From positions 1 through 28,858 of the forward strand of contig JAITBH010000069.1 in assembly GCA_031283745.1 (NCBI GenBank): a stretch of 28,858 nucleotides of DNA. Reading direction: 5' to 3'. Source of the DNA: Candidatus Ectomicrobium neotermitis. GTDB lineage: Bacteria; Elusimicrobiota; Endomicrobiia; Endomicrobiales; Endomicrobiaceae. Of the stretch, positions 15,348 to 24,170 are shown in pieces (position 1 is the first letter of the stretch; every line of letters begins with the position of its first letter). Position numbers and translations under genes: made by a program. The notes beneath the pieces were generated by a model, which saw only the letters and a list, made by a program, of their open reading frames with translations, had not been told where the DNA came from and did no database searches.

Positions 15348-16376
15348 ATGTTTAATTATTTATTCAGCATGTTTTCAAATGATATGGGAATTGACTTAGG
15401 AACGGCTTCTGTTCTTGTTTATCTTAAAGGCCAAGGGATTGTGTTGAGGGAACCTTCGGTTGTAGCGATGAACAAGCACACAAAAAAAATATTGGCTATT
15501 GGAATAGAAGCAAAAAGAATGTTGGGCAGAACACCCGAAAATATTGTTGCTGTTCGACCGTTAAGAAATGGAGTAATTGCTGATTTTGACGCTACTGAAA
15601 AAATGATTAGACACTTTATAAAGAAGGTGCATGCTCGAAAAACCATGTTGCATCCAAGGGTCGTCATTGGTGTCCCTTCTGGAATAACTGAGGTCGAAAG
15701 ACGAGCTGTTAGAGAATCCGCCGAGCAGGCTGGTGTTCGTGAAGTTCATTTGATTGATGAGCCAATGGCTGCGGCGATAGGGGCAGGGATGCCTATTCAA
15801 GAACCAGAGGGCAATTTGATTGTTGATATTGGCGGCGGCACGACCGAAGTGGCTGTTCTTTCTTTGGGCGGCACAGTTGTTGCAAAATCTTTAGGTATTG
15901 CTGGGGATGAAATGGACGAAGCTGTTATCAATTATTTTAGGCGCAAATATAATTTGATTATAGGTGAAAACACAGCGGAGGAAGTTAAAATAAATATTGG
16001 TTCTGTTTTTCCAATGGACGAAGAAATGTCGATGGATGTAAAGGGCAGGGATCAAATCACAGGTCTCCCAAGAACAATAAGAGTCAGTTCAGAAGAAATG
16101 AGAATAGCTTTGGCTGAACCCACAAAACAAATAATTGAAATAATAAAAAGCACTTTAGAGGAGACTCCTCCTGAACTTGCAGCCGATCTTGTTGATTACG
16201 GAATCATTCTTAGCGGTGGCGGATCTTTGGTGAGAGGGTTTGATAAACTTTTGGCACAAGAAACAGAACTTCCTGTTAATCGGGCCGACGATCCTTTAAC
16301 TTGTGTTGCACGGGGAACAGGCATGTATATGGAAGAGTTAGACAATATAAAAGATTCTTCAAGAAGCAGATTTTAA
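15348..16376 (+). CDS. mreB: Rod shape-determining actin homologue MreB
   Basis: MreB forms membrane-bound filaments that guide the lateral wall synthesis machine. The 342-residue protein has the actin-fold nucleotide motifs: phosphate 1 DLGTASVLVY from D16, phosphate 2 DIGGGTTEVAV from D160, and a C-terminal LSGGGSLVRGFDKLL adenosine segment. The N-terminal MFNYLFSMFSNDMG is a plausible short amphipathic or hydrophobic membrane contact. AGAGGATAACGCA precedes the ATG. It leads a five-gene elongasome block with minimal spacing. Confidence 0.97.
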   Translation: MFNYLFSMFSNDMGIDLGTASVLVYLKGQGIVLREPSVVAMNKHTKKILAIGIEAKRMLGRTPENIVAVRPLRNGVIADFDATEKMIRHFIKKVHARKTMLHPRVVIGVPSGITEVERRAVRESAEQAGVREVHLIDEPMAAAIGAGMPIQEPEGNLIVDIGGGTTEVAVLSLGGTVVAKSLGIAGDEMDEAVINYFRRKYNLIIGENTAEEVKINIGSVFPMDEEMSMDVKGRDQITGLPRTIRVSSEEMRIALAEPTKQIIEIIKSTLEETPPELAADLVDYGIILSGGGSLVRGFDKLLAQETELPVNRADDPLTCVARGTGMYMEELDNIKDSSRSRF

Positions 16377-16380
16377 GAAA

Positions 16381-17217
16381 ATGCGAAATGAGAAAAATCC
16401 AAGACATACAAATATCATCTTTATAATAATCGTTTTAGTAAGTTTGATAACCATCTTTTTAAGAGCAACTCCTGCCATCAGTCTTGTAAAAAAATTCATT
16501 TATTATCTTGCCTACCCCAGTGTAAGCACTGCCCATCAAATCTTTCTGCATACCGGCGACTTTGCCGAATCCATCAAATCTTACGTTTCTATCAGCCAAG
16601 AAAATCTCACTTATCGTCGTATTAACCAAGAGCTATCGAGCAAACTCTACAATTACAATCAAATGAAGAGAGAATACGATAGTTTAATGGACGCATTACA
16701 AATTCCAAGATCTGAATACAAAGCAATAGTATTTGCCCGTATTTCTATAAGGGAACCGAGTGAATGGTATCAGTGGTTTATTCTTGATAAGGGTGCGGCC
16801 GATGGATTAGAAAACGATCTCCCTGTTTTTATGCTCATGAAAAATGGGGTCATGTGTGCTGTTGGGAGCATTGTGGAAACTTATGAACACTCGGCAAAAG
16901 TTGTCTTGATAACAAATTTATTTTCGGCAGTTCCTGTTCGCATCAGGGGCAAGAACATAAATTCTCTTGCGGAGGGAATGAATTCTATTGGTTTGAAAAT
17001 AACATATATCCCTTTTAATGCAGACGTAGCGGTTGGAGATGTCATTGAGGTAAGTCCTTTGAGTGCTATTTTTCCTCCCGGAACCTTGGTCGGGGTAATA
17101 AAAAGTGTCTCGACTGCACCTTCTACAGATTTCAAAACTGCTCTTGCCGATGTTGTTTTTGATAAAAATATAGTCAATCAGGTGATAGTTATTGTGGGAC
17201 AAAAGGAATTGCTGTGA
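16381..17217 (+). CDS. mreC: Rod shape-determining protein MreC
   Basis: MreC is a bitopic membrane protein that activates the RodA-PBP2 pair from the periplasmic side. The 278-residue product has one N-terminal membrane helix (about residues 11-27), a helical region likely to be a coiled coil (about 60-95), then the beta-rich MreC domain with DKGAADGLENDLPVF, VVLITNLFSAVPVRIRG and VSPLSAIFPPGTLVGVI. It starts four bases after mreB without a clear ribosome binding site, suggesting coupling (inferred). The stop overlaps the mreD GTG. Confidence 0.94.
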   Translation: MRNEKNPRHTNIIFIIIVLVSLITIFLRATPAISLVKKFIYYLAYPSVSTAHQIFLHTGDFAESIKSYVSISQENLTYRRINQELSSKLYNYNQMKREYDSLMDALQIPRSEYKAIVFARISIREPSEWYQWFILDKGAADGLENDLPVFMLMKNGVMCAVGSIVETYEHSAKVVLITNLFSAVPVRIRGKNINSLAEGMNSIGLKITYIPFNADVAVGDVIEVSPLSAIFPPGTLVGVIKSVSTAPSTDFKTALADVVFDKNIVNQVIVIVGQKELL

Positions 17218-17711
17218 AGAAAACTTTTTACTTAATATTTGTTTTTATATTGATTAGCATTCTCCAGTTTTTCTTTGGAAATTATTTATCGCTTTGGGGC
17301 GGATATCCGAATTTTATTTTGATTGCAATAGTTTATCTTGGCATCACTCGAGGTCGTCTTGATGCAGCCATAGCAGGATTTTTGTTTGGAATTGTTTGGG
17401 ATGTTTTTTCTACCGATGTTTTTGGAATGAGAATGCTTTTGTTTTCGACGACAGGATACTTTATAGGTGTATTGAGCAAAACCATTGATACCGATCAGCC
17501 GTATTCTCAAACGATTATTATGGTTTTTGCAAGCATCATCTATTTTTTAGGAATTTCGGTTATTCTTTTCTTGTTTTCAGACGGGCGAGAGACTCTTTTG
17601 CAGGCAATTTTCAACTGGAAAAATTTTATCTGTTTTTTTGCCACAGTAATTGTTGCCATCCCAGCACTGTTGTTCTTAAAAATCATAAACAGATATCTAA
17701 AAGAGAGATGA
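17214..17711 (+). CDS. mreD: Rod shape-determining protein MreD, GTG start
   Basis: MreD is a small polytopic membrane protein of the elongasome. The 165-residue sequence has about five hydrophobic segments. It also has the family pattern YLSLWGGYPNFILIAIVYLGITRGRLDAAIAGFLFGIVWDVFSTDVFGMRMLLFSTTGYFIGVL, in which the G-x-x-WD-x-FS segment is characteristic. The start is GTG 17214, overlapping the mreC stop by four bases (GTGA), with AAAGGAATT upstream inside mreC. Sequence similarity in this family is weak, so position supports the call. Confidence 0.93.
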   Translation: MKKTFYLIFVFILISILQFFFGNYLSLWGGYPNFILIAIVYLGITRGRLDAAIAGFLFGIVWDVFSTDVFGMRMLLFSTTGYFIGVLSKTIDTDQPYSQTIIMVFASIIYFLGISVILFLFSDGRETLLQAIFNWKNFICFFATVIVAIPALLFLKIINRYLKER

Positions 17712-17715
17712 TGGT

Positions 17716-19491
17716 ATGGTGTGGCAACAAGAAGATGGCTTCTCCTACAGTGATTTTTTTGTCAGGCAAAAAATAATTTTATTTTGTTTTGCTTTATTGT
17801 TTTTTATCCTTTCAATCAGACTTTTTTATTTGCAAATCATTCGCGGTTCTTCATATGAAGAAATTTCTGAGCAGCAAAGAATTTATAACACCAAAGAAGT
17901 TGCCCCTCGTGGACTTATATATGCTTCTGACGGTTCAATGATAGTAGAAAATGCCTTCACTTATTCCCTCCTGTTTTACCCTTTTGACCAAGCTGGAATG
18001 CCCACCGACGAAACCATAGTGAAACTAAACAAAATCCTTAAAAAAGACATCAAACCTTATCTTGAAGAAGGCTTAAAAACAGGCAAAATTGTCAAACTTG
18101 CCGACAAGCTTACAACTGACGAAATGTTTAAAGTTCAAGAAAACAAGATGGGGTTAAACGGTGTAACTTTATTGATTGAACCAGTAAGGGTTTACAATTT
18201 CCCAGAGGAAAACAGCCATATCACTGGATATTTGGGCGAGATAAACAAGGAAGAGTTGAAAGCTCTTTCTGGGGATGGGTATGTCATGGGTGATTATATC
18301 GGCAAAGGCGGGGTGGAGCAGGTTTATGACACTTATCTACGCGGGATAAATGGCGGAAGACAGCTTGAAGTCAACGCTAAAGGCGCCCAGACACAAATCT
18401 TTAATTACACTCAGCCGGTAACAGGCAACAGTCTTTATCTAACGATAGATCCCAAATTGCAAAAACTTGCTTATGAAAGCTTGGTAAATAGTGCCAGCGG
18501 GCGGGGTTCTGTTGTTATCATAGATGTTCGGACGGGTGCGGTAAAAGCTTTGGTTTCTGCTCCGGGTTATAACGGCAACAAAATTAACTCAGAAGATTTC
18601 AATGTTTATCTTAAAGATAAAAACCTCCCTCTTTATAACAGAGCTACTCAAGCTTTATATGCACCGGGATCTATTTTTAAGATAGTTGTTTTTGCTGCTG
18701 CGGTGGAGTCAGGTTTTGATATTAACGAGACGGTGTTTTGTTCAGGGCATTTTGATTTTGGCGATAGGCGGTATGCTTGCTGGTATAAGCCGGGTCACGG
18801 AAGAGTGAATATGATGGAAGCCATGGCCCAGTCGTGCAATGTTTATTTTTACAACCTTGCCCTAAAATTAGGCGTAGACAAAATAGATGAATTTTCTTGG
18901 AGATTTCATTTGTCTGAGCAAACGGGAATAGATCTCCCTAACGAGAAAAAAGGTTTTGTTCCAACACCGACATGGAAGAAAGCAAAAGATAAAATTCCTT
19001 GGCTTCAGGGCGACACGATAAATTTTGGGATCGGTCAGGGCGCTTTGTGGGTTACCCCTCTTCAAATGGCGGCTATGATCAGTGCCGTCGCAAACAAAGG
19101 TATTAGCTACAGACCATATATCGTCAGCAAAGCTGTTTCGCCCAATGGAAATGAAATTTATACTCATTCCGTAAGAGAGAACGAACCTGTAAATCTTTCA
19201 TCAGGAACGTGGGATATTTTGCATAAGGCATTGATAGAAACAGTCGAAAAAGGGACAGCCCGCAGAGCATATTTCCCAAATATCAAGGTGGCAGGTAAAA
19301 CAGGCACAGCTCAAAATCCGCAGGGAGATGATCATGCTTGGTTTGTTAGTTTTGCACCCGCAGACAATCCAGAAATTGCTATCGCTATCATAGTTGAAAA
19401 TGCAGGCGGAGGCAGTGCAAATGCTGTTCCAATAGGTAGGAAAATTTACGAGGCATATTTTTCTGAGGGCGAGTATGAAAACTCAAAATAA
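17716..19491 (+). CDS. mrdA: Penicillin-binding protein 2 (elongation transpeptidase)
   Basis: PBP2 crosslinks peptidoglycan during cell elongation, with RodA as the glycosyltransferase partner. The 591-residue protein has a short cytoplasmic N-terminus, one membrane helix (about 19-40), a dimerisation/pedestal domain with APRGLIYASDGS, and the transpeptidase domain. The three active-site motifs are intact: SIFK with catalytic S319, SCN at 373-375, and KTG at 528-530. The gene starts four bases after mreD with a poor ribosome binding site. Length is normal for the family. Confidence 0.96.
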   Translation: MVWQQEDGFSYSDFFVRQKIILFCFALLFFILSIRLFYLQIIRGSSYEEISEQQRIYNTKEVAPRGLIYASDGSMIVENAFTYSLLFYPFDQAGMPTDETIVKLNKILKKDIKPYLEEGLKTGKIVKLADKLTTDEMFKVQENKMGLNGVTLLIEPVRVYNFPEENSHITGYLGEINKEELKALSGDGYVMGDYIGKGGVEQVYDTYLRGINGGRQLEVNAKGAQTQIFNYTQPVTGNSLYLTIDPKLQKLAYESLVNSASGRGSVVIIDVRTGAVKALVSAPGYNGNKINSEDFNVYLKDKNLPLYNRATQALYAPGSIFKIVVFAAAVESGFDINETVFCSGHFDFGDRRYACWYKPGHGRVNMMEAMAQSCNVYFYNLALKLGVDKIDEFSWRFHLSEQTGIDLPNEKKGFVPTPTWKKAKDKIPWLQGDTINFGIGQGALWVTPLQMAAMISAVANKGISYRPYIVSKAVSPNGNEIYTHSVRENEPVNLSSGTWDILHKALIETVEKGTARRAYFPNIKVAGKTGTAQNPQGDDHAWFVSFAPADNPEIAIAIIVENAGGGSANAVPIGRKIYEAYFSEGEYENSK

Positions 19492-19516
19492 TCGGCTAAC
19501 TAATAGGTGGAGATAA

Positions 19517-20872
19517 ATGAAGAAAGTAAGCAGTTTGATCAACAATTTCTTTTTTAACATAGACGGACTTTTGTTTGCGTCTTTGTCGTTAATTATTTTG
19601 ATCGGTTGCTTTGCAATATATTCAGCGACGGGGGCGGATTCACTTTATTCCCGTTATATTTCTGTTCAAATGGCAGCGATATTCATCGGGCTTTTAATGA
19701 TGTTGGTTCTGACAAATTTCAACTACAAGAATTTCGCCAACTTAGACAAGTTCATCTATGGTTTATCGATCTTGCTTTTGGTATCAGTTTTAATTTTCGG
19801 CACGACAATCAAAGGAACTAAAGGTTGGTTTAATCTCGGAATAGTTTTTTTCCAGCCTGTTGAGATAGCCAAAATTCTCTATATTTTAGTGCTGTCATCT
19901 TTTTTGTCGAAGATGGGAAGCAATGTAAAGAAAATAAAAGTTGTCAGTTTTTCGTTTTTGATACTGTTAAGCCATTTGATTTTGATTATGATGCAGCCAG
20001 ATTTTTCTTCAACATTGTCATACTTTCCCATAACTATCATCATGTTGTTTATAGCAGGTGTCCGTTTTCGATACTTACTTGTCATCATTATTTTTGGCTG
20101 CATTGCTGCGGGCGTGCCATTGATGATGGCATTTTTTAAGTTCCATAATATTGTTGTGGAAAACAGTTCTCTTTTTATAAGGGTTCTTTTTTCTTTGCAG
20201 GATGGAATTACATGGTTATATATGACCATTGCCTTTGCAGTAGCGATAGTGATTATCTGGTGGTTTTGTAAAAAATTAATGTTGCGGGCCCCGATGTCGT
20301 ATATAATAATTTTAGCACTTGCCATTTTGATGGGCTGCATTGCTTCTGGTTTTGTAGAAAAATCTATCAAGGATTATCAGAAAAAAAGGTTGGTGGTTTT
20401 TTTAGATCCAACGATAGATCAAAGGGGGTCGGGCTACAACATTGTTCAATCAAAAATCACCATAGGTTCGGGTGGGTTTTTAGGAAAAGGTTTTAAGCAT
20501 GGGACGCAGACTCATCTTGGCTTTTTACCAGAGCAACACACCGATTTTATTTTTTCAGTCATAGGTGAAGAGGGGGGCTGGTTAGTTTCGCAGTTGACGA
20601 TTTTGCTGTATTTTATTTTTCTCTGGCGAGCTTTAGTTATCGGTCGAAACGCAAAAGATTCATTTGGTTCTTTTGCGGCAACAGGAATAGTTGCAATGTT
20701 TGGGTTTTATGCGTTTATCAATATAGGTATGGTCATGGGCATAATGCCTGTAACAGGGGTGCCTTTATTGTTTATTTCTTATGGTGGTTCGTCTATCATT
20801 TCCTCGTTTTTTGCTGTTGGGATATTGTGTTCAATCAATATGAGGAAGCACACTAATTATAAAACCGCTTAA
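19517..20872 (+). CDS. rodA: Rod shape-determining protein RodA (SEDS glycosyltransferase)
   Basis: RodA polymerises lipid II during elongation. SEDS marks are present: YSATGADS, the GTTIKGTKGWFNLGIVFFQP loop with PVEIAKI, MMQPDFSS with D162, GSGGFLGKGFKHGTQTHLGFLPEQHTDFIF with D343 (the position of the essential periplasmic aspartate), and the PVTGVPLLFISYGGSS end. At 451 residues it is about 80 longer than E. coli RodA. The excess lies between about residues 200 and 290 and contains two extra hydrophobic segments. GGTGGAGATAA precedes the ATG. Confidence 0.96.
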   Translation: MKKVSSLINNFFFNIDGLLFASLSLIILIGCFAIYSATGADSLYSRYISVQMAAIFIGLLMMLVLTNFNYKNFANLDKFIYGLSILLLVSVLIFGTTIKGTKGWFNLGIVFFQPVEIAKILYILVLSSFLSKMGSNVKKIKVVSFSFLILLSHLILIMMQPDFSSTLSYFPITIIMLFIAGVRFRYLLVIIIFGCIAAGVPLMMAFFKFHNIVVENSSLFIRVLFSLQDGITWLYMTIAFAVAIVIIWWFCKKLMLRAPMSYIIILALAILMGCIASGFVEKSIKDYQKKRLVVFLDPTIDQRGSGYNIVQSKITIGSGGFLGKGFKHGTQTHLGFLPEQHTDFIFSVIGEEGGWLVSQLTILLYFIFLWRALVIGRNAKDSFGSFAATGIVAMFGFYAFINIGMVMGIMPVTGVPLLFISYGGSSIISSFFAVGILCSINMRKHTNYKTA

Positions 20873-20910
20873 ACTTTACAAGAGAAAAACAATGCCGCAA
20901 ATCGTCAAGA

Positions 20911-20937
20911 AAACGTTTTTTTATATATAGAAACGTT
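20911..20937 (+). promoter_or_regulatory. Paired AAACGTT boxes before the RNase E/G gene
   Basis: The 91-bp gap between rodA and the RNase gene contains AAACGTT at 20911-20917 and again at 20931-20937. They are spaced 20 bp start to start, about two helical turns, and separated by a T-rich run and TATATATAG that could serve as a -10 region. Each box holds the palindrome AACGTT. This could be a promoter with a paired operator, but no protein is identified and the spacing may be chance. Confidence 0.25.
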
Positions 20938-20963
20938 ACATTTATTATTACAAGGGAGTTTTT

Positions 20964-22400
20964 GTGAAAAAAGAAATTATTGTTAATAGAGCTTTAGAGG
21001 AGACAAGAGTAGCTGTTCTTGAGGACGGAAAATTGTTTGATCTGTTTATTGAAAGAAGGGAAACCGAAAAAATTCTAAATAACATTTACAAGGGAGTAGT
21101 CCAAAACATTGTGCCTGCACTTAGTTCAGCTTTTATCGATTTAGGTTTTGGCAAGAGTGCATATCTTGGCGTTGGCGACGTCATTTCAAAAAATAAAACA
21201 GAGGGTAACAACAATGTCAGCTCTCTCTTAAAAACACGTCAGGAAATAATGGTGCAGGTTTACAAAGAGCCTATCAGCACGAAGGGGCCTAAGGTTACAA
21301 TGGACATATCCCTTCCGGGTAGGCTTTTGGTTTATATGCCTTATAGCGACAATATCGGAATTTCGAGAAATGTTGACGACAAGAAAGAAAGCGATCGTCT
21401 AAAATCCATCGCTGTAAAATTAAAAAAAGATATTTCAGGCGGGTTGATTATAAGGACAGAGGCTGAGGATGCGACGGAGGAAGAAATTGCTCGAGAGATT
21501 AGATACCTAAGCCGTTTGTGGCGGTCAATTTTGGATCGTTTCAAAACTGCAAAACCGCAAACCCTTATCCACAAAGATTTGGGTGTAGTTTTTCAAACCG
21601 TGAGGGACTACTTTTCAGACAATGTTGAGCTGATGCACATCGATTCACAAAAAGAACTTAAAGATGTTATGGATTTTATGAAAATCATTTCGCCGGAATT
21701 TACAGACAGAATTGCACTTTATGACGGCGACCGCCCCATCTTTGACGTTTATGGAATTGAGGACGAGCTTAAACATCTCCTTGCAAACAAGATCAAGTTA
21801 AAGTCTGGCGGATATTTGATTATTCAAGAAGCGGAATCTCTTTGTGCTATCGACGTAAACAGCGGCAAATTCACATCAAAAAATTCTCAAGAGGACACAG
21901 CGGCGCTTACTAATATAGAGGCGGCAGAAGAAGTTGCTCGGCAGCTGAGGTTGAGAAATATCGGCGGGATCATTGTCATCGATTTTATCGATATGAAGAA
22001 AGCCTCAAACCGCCAAAAAGTTTTAGAAAAACTCCGTTCTTTTACGAGGGGCGATAAAGCAAAAATTAAAATTTGGCCGATAACAAAACTCGGTCTTGTG
22101 GAAATGACACGGGAAAGAAAACGCGAATCTCTTTTGGCTTTGATGGGGGAAACTTGCCCGCTTTGTAATGGTGTCGGTCAGGTGGTTTCAAGAGAATCCA
22201 TTTTCACCAAAGTTTGTTGTGAAATAGACAAGATGAACATCAACATTCATCGCGGCATAGCAAGAATCAAATTAAATCCTGCAATGTATGAATACTTTTT
22301 AGAGCGCAAAGGTAGGCTTAAAGAGCTTTTCAATATTGATTTTGAGATCAAGACAGACCTTGATTTAGAAAGAGAGGATTACAAAATAATTCTTGAGTAG
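20964..22400 (+). CDS. rng: Ribonuclease E/G family protein (RNase G-like), GTG start
   Basis: Members are endoribonucleases that process rRNA and start mRNA decay. The 478-residue length and lack of a long C-terminal scaffold fit RNase G more than full RNase E. An S1-type domain lies within about residues 35-120 (NIYKGVVQNIVPALSSAFIDLGFGKSAYL). The catalytic Mg2+ aspartates are D297 (AIDVNSGKF) and D340 (VIDFIDMK), and the Zn-link cysteines are C398 and C401 (CPLC). GTG 20964 follows AAGGGAG. Placement after mre/mrd genes resembles the mreBCD-rng linkage of many bacteria. Confidence 0.95.
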   Translation: MKKEIIVNRALEETRVAVLEDGKLFDLFIERRETEKILNNIYKGVVQNIVPALSSAFIDLGFGKSAYLGVGDVISKNKTEGNNNVSSLLKTRQEIMVQVYKEPISTKGPKVTMDISLPGRLLVYMPYSDNIGISRNVDDKKESDRLKSIAVKLKKDISGGLIIRTEAEDATEEEIAREIRYLSRLWRSILDRFKTAKPQTLIHKDLGVVFQTVRDYFSDNVELMHIDSQKELKDVMDFMKIISPEFTDRIALYDGDRPIFDVYGIEDELKHLLANKIKLKSGGYLIIQEAESLCAIDVNSGKFTSKNSQEDTAALTNIEAAEEVARQLRLRNIGGIIVIDFIDMKKASNRQKVLEKLRSFTRGDKAKIKIWPITKLGLVEMTRERKRESLLALMGETCPLCNGVGQVVSRESIFTKVCCEIDKMNINIHRGIARIKLNPAMYEYFLERKGRLKELFNIDFEIKTDLDLEREDYKIILE

Positions 22401-22457
22401 CACTTTGTAGTTATAAATTGCGAATACGACCACTATCATTATTTTGATGGAGACGAA

Positions 22458-23858
22458 ATGAAAATTTTCAGTTATTTCACAAGACAGTTTTACACGTCGG
22501 GCGGATATTATGAGTTCCTTAAAATAGCTTTTCCTTTGATAGTTTCGATGGGCATAGGTGCTGTCCAGCTTTTTGTCGACAGAATTTTTTTAGCTTGGTA
22601 TTCGACCGAATCTTTTGCCGCCTCAGTTCCTGCCGGTGTTTCTAACTTTGCAATCGTCAGCCTTTTTCTTGGTGCACTCTCCTACATAAATGTTTTTGTG
22701 TCTCAGTATTATGGAAAGGGCGAATATCGCTCAATCGGTCCGGCTATCTGGCAAAGTGTATTTTTGTGTTTTGGTGCAGCCCTGATAATGTTGGTTCTCT
22801 CATTTTTTTCAAATTCTATTTTTGAGTTTATGGGCCATCCCGCTCTCTTGGTTAAAGAAGAGGGCGATTTTTTTAGGGTGATGTGTTATGGGGCATTCCC
22901 GGCGATAGCGGCAAGTGTTTTTTCTGGCTTTTATTCTGGACGCGGGCGAACCGGAATCGTCTTGCTGATCAGCACAGTAGGTGTTTGTGCAAATATCGTT
23001 TTGGATTATCTTTTGATTTTTGGAAATTTTGGTTTTCCTGAGCGGGGCATCGCAGGAGCAGCCGAGGCGACCAACTGGGCGGCACTGATAACTTTTGCAA
23101 TTTATATGCTCTTGGTTCTTTCTAAAAAAAATGCAGACATCTACAACACAAGATTTATCAGGCTCGATTTTTCTTTTATGAAAAGGTTGTTGAAATTCGG
23201 CATACCAAACGGCGTGCAGTTCTTTTTTGATATGGCGGGGTTTAGTATTTTTGTTTTGATAATCGGCAGTCTTGGCACAGAGGCTTTAGCGGCAAACAAT
23301 ATTGCACTAAACACTTATAACTTAGCGTATATGCCTCTCATCGGAAGCGGCATTGCATTGTCAGTGATGGTTGGAAAATATCTCGGCAAAAATAAAGTCT
23401 CTCTTGCACAAGCAAGCGTTCGCTCGGCGGTTCAAATAGTTTGTTTGTATATGTTTTTTGTTGCCATTGTTATGACGGTTTTTCCAGAAAAGTTGGTAAC
23501 TTGGTTTTTAGGCGGGAGCGAGGTCATTTCGATAGAACAAATAATCCCAATGTCTATCGTTCTATTGAGAATCAATGCGGCGTTTTTAATCTTTGATGCG
23601 ATAAATGTGGTTTTTTCTGCGGCAATCAAAGGGGCAGGCGACACGGCTTTTGTTATGAAAACGATGATCCTCGTCTCAATTTTTATCATCATCATTCCGA
23701 TATATCTCATTGTTTCTGTTTTCAACTTAGGTTTATATGCGGCATGGACAGCCATGATTGTCTACATTGCGGTTTTGGCTGGCACTTTTTACCTTCGTTA
23801 CAAATCGAACAAATGGAAGAAGATGAGAGTAATAAATATGGACATTGCCGAAGAATAA
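22458..23858 (+). CDS. MATE family efflux transporter
   Basis: MATE proteins are cation-coupled antiporters that export drugs and metabolites across the inner membrane. The 466-residue protein has about twelve hydrophobic segments in two related halves and no soluble domain. The first half has FLKIAFPLIVSMGIGAVQLFVDRIFLAWYS and a conserved VSQYYGKGEYRSIGPAIWQ; the second starts near residue 235 with RLLKFGIPNGVQFFFDMAGFSIFVLIIGSLGTEALAANNIALN. GGAGACGA precedes the ATG. The substrate cannot be told from sequence. It is the last protein gene before the tRNA and the change of composition. Confidence 0.92.
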   Translation: MKIFSYFTRQFYTSGGYYEFLKIAFPLIVSMGIGAVQLFVDRIFLAWYSTESFAASVPAGVSNFAIVSLFLGALSYINVFVSQYYGKGEYRSIGPAIWQSVFLCFGAALIMLVLSFFSNSIFEFMGHPALLVKEEGDFFRVMCYGAFPAIAASVFSGFYSGRGRTGIVLLISTVGVCANIVLDYLLIFGNFGFPERGIAGAAEATNWAALITFAIYMLLVLSKKNADIYNTRFIRLDFSFMKRLLKFGIPNGVQFFFDMAGFSIFVLIIGSLGTEALAANNIALNTYNLAYMPLIGSGIALSVMVGKYLGKNKVSLAQASVRSAVQIVCLYMFFVAIVMTVFPEKLVTWFLGGSEVISIEQIIPMSIVLLRINAAFLIFDAINVVFSAAIKGAGDTAFVMKTMILVSIFIIIIPIYLIVSVFNLGLYAAWTAMIVYIAVLAGTFYLRYKSNKWKKMRVINMDIAEE

Positions 23859-23869
23859 TTTTTGTTAAA

Positions 23870-23953
23870 GCTGGGGTGGTGGAACGGCAGACACGCAGGT
23901 CTCAGAAGCCTGTCCCCGAAAGGGCGGTGCGGGTTCAAATCCCGCCCTCAGCA
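23870..23953 (+). tRNA. tRNA-Leu (anticodon CAG)
   Basis: An 84-base class II tRNA can be folded by eye. The acceptor stem pairs GCTGGGG with CCTCAGC (one G-T pair). The anticodon stem CAGGT/GCCTG encloses CTCAGAA, with anticodon CAG at 23903-23905, which reads the leucine codon CTG. A long variable arm follows (CCCCGAAAGGG region), and the T arm is GCGGG-TTCAAAT-CCCGC. The discriminator base is A, and the 3' CCA is not encoded (CTA follows). It starts 12 bases after the MATE gene, and accessory DNA begins right after it, as at many tRNA-adjacent islands. Confidence 0.96.
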
Positions 23954-23970
23954 CTAAACGGCAGGGAAAG

Positions 23971-24000
23971 AAAGGGAACAAAAGGGAACAAAAGGGAACG
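23971..24000. repeat. 10-bp tandem repeat, three units
   Basis: AAAGGGAACA occurs twice in direct tandem and is followed by a third unit AAAGGGAACG. A related GCAGGGAAAG precedes them. The array lies just after the tRNA-Leu and leads into the first heptamer-repeat copy. No function is evident. Confidence 0.85.
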
Positions 24001-24004
24001 ACCA

Positions 24005-24036
24005 GAACGGCAGTGATCAGTGATTAGTGGTTAGTG
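24005..24036 (+). repeat. GTGATTA-heptamer repeat element, copy A
   Basis: A leader GAACGGCA is followed by three heptamers GTGATCA, GTGATTA and GTGGTTA and a closing GTG. The same design appears at 25932-25976, 26048-26064 and 28201-28238, and inverted at 28381-28409. This copy lies upstream of the nuclease gene module. No open frame or RNA fold is evident in it. Confidence 0.85.
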
Positions 24037-24118
24037 AACGACCAAAATGGCACAAATCACCCGCCACCTCAACACGCCAACACTACTAATATAGGTATAG
24101 GCACCCCTGCTTACCAAT

Positions 24119-24154
24119 AAAAACCCCCCTGCTTTCAGTAGCAGGGAGGTTTTT
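24119..24154 (+). terminator. Terminator-like hairpin beginning the accessory block
   Basis: The arms 24119-24133 and 24140-24154 pair over 15 positions with one C-A mismatch (AAAAACCCCCCTGCT against AGCAGGGAGGTTTTT), around a six-base loop TTCAGT. The T-run on the 3' side and the A-run on the 5' side make it a possible bidirectional intrinsic terminator. It lies 166 bp after the tRNA. A hairpin with almost the same stem recurs at 28302-28337. Confidence 0.7.
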
Positions 24155-24170
24155 ATTGCTCAGCCCAGCA

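Noticed and set aside
23881..23890. GGAACGGCAG in the tRNA-Leu D region resembles the GAACGGCAG leader of the heptamer repeats
   Set aside because: The bases are normal class II tRNA sequence and the match stops at the leader; probably chance.
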